Shown: piece after piece, positions 54,072-62,662 of the stretch
Position numbering within the stretch: the first letter of the stretch is position 1
Layout of the letters: each line of letters starts with the position of its first letter
Assembly (NCBI RefSeq): GCF_003253745.1
Contig: NZ_MZXV01000010.1
Span: forward strand, 1-64,000
Origin: Mesorhizobium kowhaii
GTDB taxonomy: Bacteria > Pseudomonadota > Alphaproteobacteria > Rhizobiales > Rhizobiaceae
Reading direction: 5' to 3'
DNA length: 64,000 bases
Notes under the pieces: generated by a model
The model's database searches: none
What the model saw: only the letters and a program-made list of their open reading frames with translations
What the model was told of the DNA's origin: nothing
Program-made: the position numbers and the translations under genes

Positions 54072-54278
54072 ATGCGTTACGCGGTGGTGATTGAAAAAGC
54101 AGGAAACAATTTTTCCGCTTACGTGCCGGACCTACCCGGCTGCATCGCGACCGGTGCGACTGTGCCTGAGGTGGAAACCGAGATTCGCGACGCGATACGC
54201 TTTCACATTGAAGGTTTGCGAGCCGATGGGCTGGATGTGCCCAAAGGTGTCAGCCTCGCAGAGTACGTAGAGGCATAG
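54072..54278 (+). CDS. hicB: HicB-type antitoxin
   Basis: A 68-residue partially degraded RNase H-fold protein: MRYAVVIEKAGNNFSAYVPD then LPGCIATGATVPEVETEIRD and AIRFHIEGLRADG, the family hallmark. It lacks a C-terminal DNA-binding domain, as do many short HicB proteins. The product would neutralise HicA; with a broken hicA it is an orphan antitoxin here. GAAGGAGTG precedes the ATG. Confidence 0.92.
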   Translation: MRYAVVIEKAGNNFSAYVPDLPGCIATGATVPEVETEIRDAIRFHIEGLRADGLDVPKGVSLAEYVEA

Positions 54279-54330
54279 AAGGCAGCTCCCGCGATCCACT
54301 CGATGTGGATCAGACTCTGACCTCAGCGCC

Positions 54331-54442
54331 TCACCCCTTCGGCAACACCTGCAATGTCTGCTCATCGAACAACGGCTCGTCCTGGCCGATGCGGACGAAC
54401 AGTAGCTTGCGCGCTTCCCCAGCCGGCACCTCGAAATACTGG
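54331..54442 (-). pseudogene. Truncated copy of the 3' end of the gene at 56677-57303
   Basis: On the minus strand the codons give QYFEVPAGEARKLLFVRIGQ then DEPLFDEQTLQVLPKG and a stop, close to the end of the intact gene (QYFEVPEGAAQKLLFVRIGQ and so on). DNA identity is about 80 per cent over 105 bases, in the same orientation. The rest of the gene is missing. On the other strand, 54465-54551 ends a short frame VIREWAYENIKAIDAARDEY that may be another gene fragment; origin unknown. Confidence 0.85.
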
Positions 54443-54627
54443 CCATGGCTTAAGTGCAGCGGTCAGCGTCATCCGGGAATGGGCATATGAAAACATCAAG
54501 GCCATAGACGCAGCGCGGGACGAATATGATCAGCGGGTCGCAGAAGGGTGAGATCGGGTTGACGTGCTGAAGGCCCGCCCCCTTTGGATTTCAGCCGCCG
54601 CAGCGGCTCGTTGATGCCATCGTCATT

Positions 54628-55512
54628 TCACCCGAAGCGCTGCACCATAAAGTCGACAAAGCTGCGGAGCTTTGGGCCAGGCCGCTCGTCGGGCGCAAAA
54701 AGAATATGCATGGACCGCGACGGCGGTTCATAGTCGCACAGCAGTTGGACCAGCCGTCCGGCTTCAAGGTCCCCAGCCACCAGCGCCAACGGCTGCAGGA
54801 TAATCCCAAAGCCCGCAAGTGCCGCCGCGCGGAGGGCTTGCCCGCTGTTTGTGGTCAATCGGGCAGCAATCGCTGCCGTTCTCGTGGCACCATTTGCATC
54901 TTTGAATTCCCAAGAACCGCGCGGCGCCCAATGAACGAATCCAAGGCATTCGTGATCACCAAGGTCCATGGGTGACGATGGCGAGCCGCGTTCAGTCAGA
55001 TAGCTCGGCGCGGCGCAAGCGACTAAGCGATAAGGCGCCAGAGGACGCGCAATCAAAGTCGAGTCCGACAAGGCCCCGACCCGGACAACCGCATCGTAGC
55101 CCTCCTCGACAAGGTCCACGATGCGATCGTTCAAGCCGAGATCGACCGACACCTCCGGATAGGCCCGCAGATACTCAGGCAGGATTGGCGCGAGACAATG
55201 AGCACCGAAAGTCACGGGTGCATTCACACGCAGCCGGCCGCGCGGCATCGCACGGCTTTCCGCCGCGCAAGCCTCTGCCGCTTCGACCTCCATCAACACT
55301 GTCTTGCAACGCTCGTAGAAGCACTGCCCGGTTTCGGTCAGACTCTGACGGCGCGTCGTGCGGTTAATGAGACGGACGCCCAGATGGTCCTCGAGCATTT
55401 TGACATGTTTTCCGACCATAGGGGCAGATAGGTCGAGTGCGTCAGCCGCCGCGGCGAACGAGCCGGCTTCGACGGCCTTTACGAAAACAGCCATGCTGGA
55501 TAATCGATCCAT
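54628..55512 (-). CDS. LysR family transcriptional regulator
   Basis: A 294-residue regulator with the N-terminal winged helix: MDRLSSMAVFVKAVEAGSFA, AAADALDLSAPMVGKHVKML and LGVRLINRTTR. The effector domain follows (APSYLTERGSPSSPMDL, AGFGIILQPLALV). It reads divergently from the metallo-hydrolase gene at 55669 with 156 bp between, the standard layout of a LysR regulator and its target. Effector unknown. Confidence 0.93.
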   Translation of the reverse strand: MDRLSSMAVFVKAVEAGSFAAAADALDLSAPMVGKHVKMLEDHLGVRLINRTTRRQSLTETGQCFYERCKTVLMEVEAAEACAAESRAMPRGRLRVNAPVTFGAHCLAPILPEYLRAYPEVSVDLGLNDRIVDLVEEGYDAVVRVGALSDSTLIARPLAPYRLVACAAPSYLTERGSPSSPMDLGDHECLGFVHWAPRGSWEFKDANGATRTAAIAARLTTNSGQALRAAALAGFGIILQPLALVAGDLEAGRLVQLLCDYEPPSRSMHILFAPDERPGPKLRSFVDFMVQRFG

Positions 55513-55668
55513 TACAAACCATTGGTTACGAGTAAGTGGCGCATTCCGCTATTTATCTCTTAATTGCTATCGGATCAATATTCAGGCGGATCCGCGCCGG
55601 GCAAAAACGCTCCCACCGATATCCGGCCGGTCACATTCAAACAGAATCAACGAAATCGGAGACCTGAG

Positions 55669-56637
55669 ATGTCGACATTGGATAGACGATCACTTTTGGG
55701 GCTGGGGGCGGCGGGAATCGGCAGTGCGTTGCTCACGAACCGCGCCGCTGCTCGGGCGCCTTTTCTCGGCACCCAAGCGCCGGCTTTCCATCGTTTCATG
55801 ATTGGCGCAATCGAGGCGACGGTCGTCTCAGATGGACCGTTGCCGATGGGCAAACCCGCAGCCAGCTTCAACGGGTTTCCTCCGGGGGAGATCACCAAGC
55901 TCCTGCAGAGTAATTTCTTGCCAACCGATGACATCGTCCTCGAGCAGAACGTCCTCGTTCTCAACACCGGAGAGAAACTCATCGTCTTTGATACCGGGGT
56001 TGGAACTTCTAAAAGCTTTGGGCCGCTTCCTGGCAAGTTAGCCTCAACGTTGGTGAAGGCTGGCATCGCGCCCGGCGATATCGATGCCGTGGTGATCAGC
56101 CACGCTCACCCCGACCATTGCGGTGGTCTCGTCGATATCAATGGGCAGGCGGTCTTTCCGAACGCTCAAATTTATATCAGCTCGGCCGACCTGGACTTCT
56201 GGACCGACGAAGTGAAGCTTGGCTCTCAACTCAAGCCGCTTATCGAAACTGCCCGCCGGAACCTATTACCTTTGCGCGACCGGATCGTCTTTTATAAGGA
56301 TGGCCAGGAATTTCTGCCTGGCGTCCAGGCACTTGCGGCTCCGGGGCACACTGTAGGACATTCCATGTTCATGATTACCTCCAGCTCCGAAACCTTCTGC
56401 TACGCCGCCGATCTCGCCCATCACTCTGTTCTGCTGCTGGAAGATCCTCGCGGGACATTCGTCTTTGATACGGACGCCAAGCAGGCAGCGGCGACGCGCG
56501 TTCGAATGCTCGACATGCTGACATCTGACCGTACGCGGATGATGGGATACCATTTTCCCTGGCCTGGCCTTGGCCATGTCGTGAAGCACGGCGAAGGCTT
56601 CCACTACATTCCCGAACCTTTGAAGACAGTTCTCTAA
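55669..56637 (+). CDS. Tat-exported MBL-fold metallo-hydrolase
   Basis: A 322-residue protein with a twin-arginine signal (DRRSLLGLGAAGIGSALL, residues 5-22) and a metallo-beta-lactamase fold. The metal motif HAHPDH (in VVISHAHPDHCGGLVDI) is intact, along with the GHTVGHSMF histidine and the aspartate in YAADLAHHS. Exported MBL proteins of this type include lactonases and aryl hydrolases; the substrate is not predictable. Probably controlled by the divergent LysR regulator. The pair is flanked by partial copies of the neighbouring gene. Confidence 0.92.
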   Translation: MSTLDRRSLLGLGAAGIGSALLTNRAAARAPFLGTQAPAFHRFMIGAIEATVVSDGPLPMGKPAASFNGFPPGEITKLLQSNFLPTDDIVLEQNVLVLNTGEKLIVFDTGVGTSKSFGPLPGKLASTLVKAGIAPGDIDAVVISHAHPDHCGGLVDINGQAVFPNAQIYISSADLDFWTDEVKLGSQLKPLIETARRNLLPLRDRIVFYKDGQEFLPGVQALAAPGHTVGHSMFMITSSSETFCYAADLAHHSVLLLEDPRGTFVFDTDAKQAAATRVRMLDMLTSDRTRMMGYHFPWPGLGHVVKHGEGFHYIPEPLKTVL

Positions 56638-56676
56638 CCTCCGCCTCAGAGCGAGTTGTCCATGAGGCCCCGGCCC

Positions 56677-57303
56677 CTACCCCGCCGGCAAAACCTGTAG
56701 CGTCTGCTCGTCGAACAACGGCTCGTCCTGGCCGATGCGGACGAAAAGCAGCTTTTGTGCCGCACCCTCCGGCACCTCGAAATACTGGATGCCGTCGGGC
56801 ATTTCGCCCCAGTCGCCGCAGGGCGGGTCGGGAACCTCGTTGGGATCGGCTAGCGCTTTCAGCTCTTTCGCGTAGGCGGCGTCGGGGCTGAAGGTATAGC
56901 GTTTGACGCCGGCTGGCACGGTGCCCTCGGTGTAGGGCGCCAGCACGCAACGTGCGCTGACGGCCTTGTCGGTCTTTTCCTGGAAGAGTCGCAGCAAGGC
57001 AGCCTCGGCGGTTTCGCCGGGCTTAATGTCGAAAACCTCGACCAGAGGGTCGGCCGCACCGCCATCGCTGTATTTGATGGCGAGAGCGTTGCCGGCGAAC
57101 TCGAAGTGGATCTGGCGAAAGCCGAAATCGCAGCGCTGCACCCAGGCGGCAAGGCCGACATTTTTGTCCGTCAGCCTTTCCCAGACGCATTTGTCGATGG
57201 GCGGGCGCGACGGCACCGGCTCGTCCGCACGCGCCACTGCGGATATCGTCACGGACGCAAACAGGGCACCGCCCCAGACGATTGATTTCATGGCGCTATT
57301 CAT
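56677..57303 (-). CDS. Secreted protein of unknown function
   Basis: A 208-residue exported protein, with signal peptide cleaved near ARA|DE (about residue 27) and four cysteines in the mature part (KCVWERL, QRCDFG, ARCVLAP, PPCGDWG) that may form two disulfides. FSPDAAYAKELKALADPNEV and the C-terminal QYFEVPEGAAQKLLFVRIGQ occur in similar rhizobial proteins, but no family name is known to me. It overlaps the upstream gene (57296-57817) by eight bases. A truncated copy of its end lies at 54331-54442. Confidence 0.7.
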   Translation of the reverse strand: MNSAMKSIVWGGALFASVTISAVARADEPVPSRPPIDKCVWERLTDKNVGLAAWVQRCDFGFRQIHFEFAGNALAIKYSDGGAADPLVEVFDIKPGETAEAALLRLFQEKTDKAVSARCVLAPYTEGTVPAGVKRYTFSPDAAYAKELKALADPNEVPDPPCGDWGEMPDGIQYFEVPEGAAQKLLFVRIGQDEPLFDEQTLQVLPAG

Positions 57304-57817
57304 CGCTGCATCCTGTCAAAGTGAAGGCATCCCATGCCGAGCCATCTGGATTGGCGTTGGCGAAGTCGGCCCATTCGGTGAAAGCGGCGCCGAAATCAGG
57401 CAACAACAGCCCTTTCGGCGCCGGCGTCGCTTCGCGCGAATTCAACTGCTCGGCGCCGCCGCCGGTCAAGGCATAGACCTGCCCATCCCATATCCTGCAC
57501 AGGCCGCTGCCGTCCTGCAGCCCCGCTTCGCGATCGTCGTCGGTGCAAGGGTGGCGGATGGTGCCGAGCGGAAACGAATTCTTGCCGTTGGTCCAGGTGA
57601 TGTCGGCCGGCAGGTGAGTGTCGGTATGGGGCACGGTCAGCGAAAACACCTCGGCCGTCAGCGCCGCCGGCTCGTTGTCGAGCGGCCGAAATTGCATAAT
57701 CGCGCCCGAGCGCGGTTCCCGATAGGTGGCGTGGCTCAGCAGACAGTCTTTTGCGCTCGCTGCCTGCATCGGGCCGAGCAGGCCCAGGAAGAGGAAGGCC
57801 AGTTTGCGGGTGATCAT
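57296..57817 (-). CDS. Secreted protein of unknown function
   Basis: A 173-residue exported protein: signal peptide (MITRKLAFLFLGLLGPMQAA, cleavage near ASA|KD), then a soluble domain with four cysteines (KDCLLSH, RHPCTDDD, GLCRIWDG, TGCSDE). It is followed by, and overlaps by eight bases, the gene at 56677-57303, so the two are co-transcribed and probably act together in the periplasm. No family recognised. Confidence 0.7.
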   Translation of the reverse strand: MITRKLAFLFLGLLGPMQAASAKDCLLSHATYREPRSGAIMQFRPLDNEPAALTAEVFSLTVPHTDTHLPADITWTNGKNSFPLGTIRHPCTDDDREAGLQDGSGLCRIWDGQVYALTGGGAEQLNSREATPAPKGLLLPDFGAAFTEWADFANANPDGSAWDAFTLTGCSDE

Positions 57818-57995
57818 CAAATGTCTCTGGGAAAGTGTTGCCTGGGCGCGGACTGGCCCGCACAGTCGCACCATCCGCGCAAAATCATAAGCGAAATTCC
57901 AAACGGCGGCGTTTGTCCCCTCCTGATGAAAACTTGTCCCTCGCAAACCCCAACAGTCTGTATGGTCGCGCGCACTGACCGAAGGAGAAAGCCTA

Positions 57996-58358
57996 GTGAT
58001 GCGGCGTTTGGCGATGACGATTGCAATATCCGCATTCGCGGCTGGTCCGGCGCTGGCGGTGGCGCCCTATGTCGGGGCATGGTCCAGCGACAGGCTGAAC
58101 TGCCACGCGGCCGCCGACGTCCAACGTCAGACCATGTTCACCGTCGATCAGTCGGCCCTGTCGCTTCCTGAGTTCGGCTGCGAACACGCGATATTTCGCA
58201 AAAGCCTGACCGGCTGGGTGGTGCATGCAAGCCAGTGCTACGGGTCGGACCCATCGCTGGAGGAGCCGTTCACGCGTGTCATCCACATCGTCAGGCATGG
58301 CGCAACGGTTCGCTTTACCTGGCCTGGCTTCGACAGCGGACGTCTTGTGCGCTGCTAA
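57996..58358 (+). CDS. Small secreted protein of unknown function
   Basis: A 120-residue exported protein: signal peptide (RRLAMTIAISAFAAGPALA) and a mature domain beginning VAPYVGAWSSDRLNCHAAAD with four cysteines. The APYVGAWS start is reminiscent of small lipocalin-like domains, but this is not a firm assignment. The start is GTG at 57996 or ATG at 57999; AAGGAGAA fits the GTG spacing better. Confidence 0.65.
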   Translation: MMRRLAMTIAISAFAAGPALAVAPYVGAWSSDRLNCHAAADVQRQTMFTVDQSALSLPEFGCEHAIFRKSLTGWVVHASQCYGSDPSLEEPFTRVIHIVRHGATVRFTWPGFDSGRLVRC

Positions 58359-58386
58359 GGCGCCCACTCCTCAAGGCGTTCGGGCC

Positions 58387-59361
58387 TCAGACCAGCCCGA
58401 CCAGGAAGGCGGCGCCACCGAGAAAGCCAAGGGAACAGACCCACAGCACCCACAACCCGAGCACCCTGCATTCGAGCACCGCCGAGGCGGGGTTGGCGGG
58501 ATCATAATGCACGTCGACCTTGCTGCCTTCCACATAGCGCCGCGCCTGAGCGCCGACGAGGCCGGGCAGCGACGCCGTCACGCTGGCGCCGAAGGCCACG
58601 CGGTCGGCGCCGTAGCGCTGGCCGGCGACGCCATAGCTGTAGACGATGCGGGATTTGAAAACAGTGCGCCAGGGTCGATAGCCTCCGGACCGCTCGCGGG
58701 TTTTGATCGCCTGCAAGCCTGACGCGTCGATGCGGCCGGCGGCGACCGGCCATTTTGCCGCCTGCTCTGCCATCGATTTCTGGACGAAGCCCATGCGCAG
58801 GACAAACAGGCCCATGAACAGCAGCAGTGCCGCCGCACCGACGTTCTGCGGCTTGGGCAAATGCGGCCCGATCGCCTCCAGGACACCGCCAACTGAAAAC
58901 ACCAGCACCAGCGCGCCGATCACCAGCCCGGCCGAAAGCTGGATCATGAATTTGAAGGCGCCTTCCGGCATGGTGCGCTCGATCACGGCCTTGGCCGGGT
59001 CGCCAGGGTTATAGAAGACGGTCACGGCGGCGCCGCGGGGAAACCGCGCTAGCGTCTCCGTGACTTCGAAATTTCCGAGGTTCTCCTGCACGCTGTAGCG
59101 CGAACTTTGGAAGGTCTTCTTGCCCACCTTGTACTCGAAGGTGATCGCCGGAAAATTGCGGATCTCGGTGGCATCGCTGCTCTCCGAGCCGGAGCCAGAG
59201 CTTCTGACCTCACGCGCCTCGACGCGCGAGGTGATGATCTTTCCCGGCGCCGGCAACCAGCGGCTGACCGCTTTCACCTCTCGCCATTTCAGAAAAGTAA
59301 CAATCGACAACCCGCCGGCGACCACGCAGGCAAAGCCGACCAACAGTAATTTGAGTTCCAA
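58387..59361 (-). CDS. DUF3592 domain membrane protein
   Basis: A 324-residue protein with transmembrane helices near the N-terminus (LLLVGFACVVAGGLSIV), centre (LSAGLVIGALVLVFSVGGVL, AAALLLFMGLFVLRMGFV) and C-terminus. Two copies of the extracytoplasmic DUF3592 domain are seen: WLPAPGKIITSRVEAREVRS and TVFYNPGDPAKAVIERTMPE, then WPVAAGRIDASGLQAI and VDVHYDPANPASAVLE. Function unknown. The start is taken as TTG at 59361 because a strong G-rich ribosome binding site precedes it. Confidence 0.85.
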   Translation of the reverse strand: MELKLLLVGFACVVAGGLSIVTFLKWREVKAVSRWLPAPGKIITSRVEAREVRSSGSGSESSDATEIRNFPAITFEYKVGKKTFQSSRYSVQENLGNFEVTETLARFPRGAAVTVFYNPGDPAKAVIERTMPEGAFKFMIQLSAGLVIGALVLVFSVGGVLEAIGPHLPKPQNVGAAALLLFMGLFVLRMGFVQKSMAEQAAKWPVAAGRIDASGLQAIKTRERSGGYRPWRTVFKSRIVYSYGVAGQRYGADRVAFGASVTASLPGLVGAQARRYVEGSKVDVHYDPANPASAVLECRVLGLWVLWVCSLGFLGGAAFLVGLV

Positions 59362-59551
59362 CTCCGATCCCCCCAGGAGTGCAGCAACCCCTAGACATAG
59401 ACAGCATGGCAATGGCAATGTCTTGTTTATTCGCAAAAGTGCTGGAGTAACTGGCCCGGCAAGTCCCAACGGCGCTGCGCAGTTTGCAGCAGGCCCGGCC
59501 TTCATGCCGGCGAGTGCCTGACATACGGCATCCCATGCCGTCCGCGCTACC

Positions 59552-60160
59552 TCATGACGGCCTTACGGCCAGGAACGTGTTCCATTCTTCGCGATCGCGG
59601 CCGACGTTGAAATCGTCCCTGATAAGGACCAGCCCGGCGCTTTCGACACGGGCCGCGAAGTCGTCCCTGCGCCAGTAGACCGTATGATATTTGCCGCCCG
59701 TCTCGCCATCGCCATTGCGCATCGATACGAGGAACGCGCCGCCTGGCCGTAGCGACCCGGCTATCTTGGCAAGAACCTGATCGGTCTGTTCGCGCGGCAC
59801 ATGGATCAGGACGCACAGGGCCAAGACTGCGTCATAGGGGCCGCCGAGATCATCGGTGATGAGATTGAGTAGCTCACCGTGCTTGCCGCGCGCGGCCTGC
59901 AGCTCAAGAAACCGCTGTGTTGCGTCGGTGCGCCGAACCTTGACGCCTAAACTCTCCAGAAAGTCTGCATCGTATCCCGGCCCTGACCCGACTTCCAGAA
60001 TCTGGCCGCCTGTGCCGGCGATCGCCACAAGGCGCTTTAGCGCTGCCTGCTCTCTCGGGTTGGGAACATGCCGCACGATTGCATCATACTGCTCCGCATA
60101 ATCCTCGTAGGAGTCGATCGTTTGACGGTTCTTTGCCAGAGCCTCTACAGACACGCTCAT
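59552..60160 (-). CDS. SAM-dependent methyltransferase, class I
   Basis: A 202-residue soluble methyltransferase. Motif I reads ILEVGSGPGYDADFLESLGV, then RRTDATQRFLELQ (motif II), YDAVLALCVLIHVPREQ (motif IV) and LRPGGAFLVSM (motif VI). The target is unknown. GGGAGGAAAAG precedes the ATG at 60160; the frame extends far upstream over the DUF1127 gene and is not used. Confidence 0.92.
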   Translation of the reverse strand: MSVSVEALAKNRQTIDSYEDYAEQYDAIVRHVPNPREQAALKRLVAIAGTGGQILEVGSGPGYDADFLESLGVKVRRTDATQRFLELQAARGKHGELLNLITDDLGGPYDAVLALCVLIHVPREQTDQVLAKIAGSLRPGGAFLVSMRNGDGETGGKYHTVYWRRDDFAARVESAGLVLIRDDFNVGRDREEWNTFLAVRPS

Positions 60161-60207
60161 CTTTTCCTCCCTTGTATCCATGTTGGTCAAAGAGCCGGAC
60201 ACTGTCC

Positions 60208-60375
60208 TCAGCGGATGCTGCCGGCGGAAGCGTGGCCATCGAGCATCCCGATATCGCGCAGGAAATGATCCGACAGCGCACGGTGGTCGAGCAGGCCGCG
60301 TGACCGAGGCCTGAAGGGAGCGGCGAAGAGGTCCAGGATCGGACGACGAAAACTGTTGTGCAGGATGGTGGTCAT
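60208..60375 (-). CDS. DUF1127 family small protein
   Basis: A 55-residue basic protein with the DUF1127 pattern near its C-terminus (RGLLDHRALSDHFLRDIGML), here preceded by a short hydrophobic start MTTILHNSFRRPILDLF. DUF1127 proteins in alphaproteobacteria bind RNA and affect RNA turnover and phosphate or stress physiology. AAGGA precedes the ATG at 60375. It is divergent from the LysR gene at 60479 by 103 bp. Confidence 0.8.
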   Translation of the reverse strand: MTTILHNSFRRPILDLFAAPFRPRSRGLLDHRALSDHFLRDIGMLDGHASAGSIR

Positions 60376-60478
60376 TGCCATGTCCTTCAGGTTCGAGTTG
60401 ATGAAGAGAGCATGCCGTTTTCCTGGCTTGGTTTCCAATCGAACGTCGCGTACTATGCATCAGGAGGATTGATGCGTC

Positions 60479-61390
60479 ATGAGCTGGGAACTGCCGCCGC
60501 TGGGCGCCATTCGGGTGTTTGAAGCCGCAGCGCGGCTGGGCAGTTTCACTAAGGCGGCCGAAGAACTCGGCATGACCCAGTCGGCGGCCAGCTATCAGAT
60601 CAAGGTGCTGGAAGAACGCGCCGGAACACCGCTTTTCATAAGAAAAACAAGGCAGATCGCCCTGACCGAGGCCGGAGAGCAGCTGGCGCCGCACGCAACC
60701 GGCGCGTTCTCAGCTTTGGCGGATGCATGGCTCGCCACCAAAGGTGGAGCGGCCGGCGTGCTTTCCGTGACGACCATGGAAACATTTGCATCGAACTGGC
60801 TGGCCGTGTGGCTTGGAACATTCCAGCTCATGCATCCCGACCTCGCCGTGAAGGTGAATACATCGTCCCGGCTGGTCGATTTCACGCGCGAGGACGTGGA
60901 TATCGGGATCAGAACCGGCACCGGAAAATGGCCGGGCCTGACAGCCCACTATCTGTTCAAGGCGGACTATACGCCCATGCTCAGCCCAAAACTGGCCGAG
61001 AGCGTGGGCGGTATTCGCCACCCCGAGGATCTCTACAAGGTGGCGCTATGCTGCGCCGCCGATCCCTGGTGGAAAATCTGGTTCGAAGCAGCCGGTGTAC
61101 CGTTCGATCCCGACCGCGTCATCGCGGGTCCGACGCTGGGGTCGCAGGCTTATGATGCGATGGCGGCACTGACCGATCAGGGCGCTGCTATCCTCACCCG
61201 CAACATCTACAGCGCGCTCCTGGCAAAGGGGCAGTTGATACAGCCATTTGAAGTCCTCGGGTCTGACGGCGATGGCTATTGGCTGGTGCACTCCGAAAGC
61301 CGCCGCAACACGCCGAAGATCAAGGTGTTCCGGGACTGGGTGCTGGCCCAGACGGCCGACATCCGGGAGAGCGAAGCACGCCAGGCCTGA
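60479..61390 (+). CDS. LysR family regulator, GcvA-like
   Basis: A 303-residue regulator. The winged helix LPPLGAIRVFEAAARLGSFT, KAAEELGMTQSAASYQIKVL, GTPLFIRKTRQIALTEAGEQL belongs to the GcvA/AmpR branch of LysR proteins, and the effector domain includes DLAVKVNTSSRLVDFTREDV and RTGTGKWPGL. The target is unknown. The divergent DUF1127 gene is the nearest candidate. It ends ten bases before the convergent lysozyme gene. Confidence 0.93.
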   Translation: MSWELPPLGAIRVFEAAARLGSFTKAAEELGMTQSAASYQIKVLEERAGTPLFIRKTRQIALTEAGEQLAPHATGAFSALADAWLATKGGAAGVLSVTTMETFASNWLAVWLGTFQLMHPDLAVKVNTSSRLVDFTREDVDIGIRTGTGKWPGLTAHYLFKADYTPMLSPKLAESVGGIRHPEDLYKVALCCAADPWWKIWFEAAGVPFDPDRVIAGPTLGSQAYDAMAALTDQGAAILTRNIYSALLAKGQLIQPFEVLGSDGDGYWLVHSESRRNTPKIKVFRDWVLAQTADIRESEARQA

Positions 61391-61399
61391 TGGGCTGCC

Positions 61400-62479
61400 T
61401 CAGTCGGCGTCGGCGATGGAAATCCGTCCGCCGGCCCAGGCGCGCCATTGCCGTTCGTCGCCGTGGAAGACGTTGAGGTCGATGCGGCCGGTGACGCCGT
61501 GCGACAGGCCGGAGCCGGAATACTGCCAGAACAGCCATTTGCGGTCGGGGTAGACCTTCGACGGATGGCGCGCCACCGCGCGCAGCCAGAACGGATAATC
61601 GAGGAATTCGCCCCGGAGGTTGTCGCGGTAGAAATCAGGCGCGGTGTAGATGATGGGCCGCTGGCCGTAATGGCGCTCCAGCTTGTCCATGAACACCTGC
61701 ATCTTTTCCAGCACCTTTTCGCGCGACGGCCGCCGCTTGCAGCTGGACTCACCGTTCCACTCGACATCGATCACCGGCGGCAGCGCGCCGTCGACCTTGG
61801 GCACGTTGCGGATGAACCAGTCGGCCTGCTCGCCCGCCGTGCGGCACCAGTAGAAAAAATGATAGGCGCCGCGTTTCAGGCCGGCGGCGTCGGCATTGCG
61901 CCAGTTCCTGGTGAACATCGGATCGAGATGGTCGCCGCCATCGGTCGCCTTGATGTAGGCGAAATTGGCGCCCTGGGCGCGCAGCTTGTCCCAGTTGACG
62001 TTGCCTTGCCAGCGCGAGACGTCGACGCCGTGCACGGCAAGGTGCCGGGGCGAAGCCTTGCCGAAATTGATCGGCTTGGCATCGCGAAAGCCGTAATGGG
62101 TGACCGGCCCGGCAAGCATCGGCGGGGCGGCGCGGCTCAACAGCCTCGGCGGCGACACCAGGGCTGCCGGCTCGACCGGCGGCTCGGCGCTGTCGGGCAG
62201 TTCAGGTGCCGGAAACGCCACCGTCTCTTCCTCCGCCAAGCCGAAAGGCCGAGTATTTTCGGCCGGAGCATCGTCAGCCATGGGCGCCATTTCGTCGCTC
62301 GGTGCACTCCTGGCCATTGCCTTCGGAGCGGCGGTGATCGGCGCCGGCGGCCGTATCACGGAACTGGTGGTTTCGTTGGACGGTTTCTGCAAATCCAGCG
62401 CGTCGACGCCGGCCGTCGATGTGCAGCCGGCAAGGCATAGCGATGCGACCAAGAAACTGATGACGCCCGGAATCCGCAT
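61400..62479 (-). CDS. GH25 lysozyme-like lipoprotein
   Basis: A 359-residue lipoprotein: lipobox LCLAGC (cysteine near residue 19), a Pro/Ala-rich linker to about 150, and a glycoside hydrolase family 25 domain. The catalytic region has GVDVSRWQGNVNWDKLRAQG, YIKATDGGDHLDPMF and the acidic pair in PPVIDVEWNGES. It probably cleaves peptidoglycan in the periplasm, anchored to a membrane. Convergent with the LysR gene. Confidence 0.93.
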   Translation of the reverse strand: MRIPGVISFLVASLCLAGCTSTAGVDALDLQKPSNETTSSVIRPPAPITAAPKAMARSAPSDEMAPMADDAPAENTRPFGLAEEETVAFPAPELPDSAEPPVEPAALVSPPRLLSRAAPPMLAGPVTHYGFRDAKPINFGKASPRHLAVHGVDVSRWQGNVNWDKLRAQGANFAYIKATDGGDHLDPMFTRNWRNADAAGLKRGAYHFFYWCRTAGEQADWFIRNVPKVDGALPPVIDVEWNGESSCKRRPSREKVLEKMQVFMDKLERHYGQRPIIYTAPDFYRDNLRGEFLDYPFWLRAVARHPSKVYPDRKWLFWQYSGSGLSHGVTGRIDLNVFHGDERQWRAWAGGRISIADAD

Positions 62480-62662
62480 CTGGACCTGTACTCAAAACAC
62501 AACAGACCGAGGGCAAAACGACAGCCGACGGACAAACCAGATCAGTTATGAACGAGAAATTACCAATAAAGTTTGAATCAATTTTTTTCATGCACGCCAA
62601 GCGGCGCGATCTGGCTCTCGGCGCAAGTGATCGGCCGCGGCGGCAAGCGGTTGGTAAAGCCG

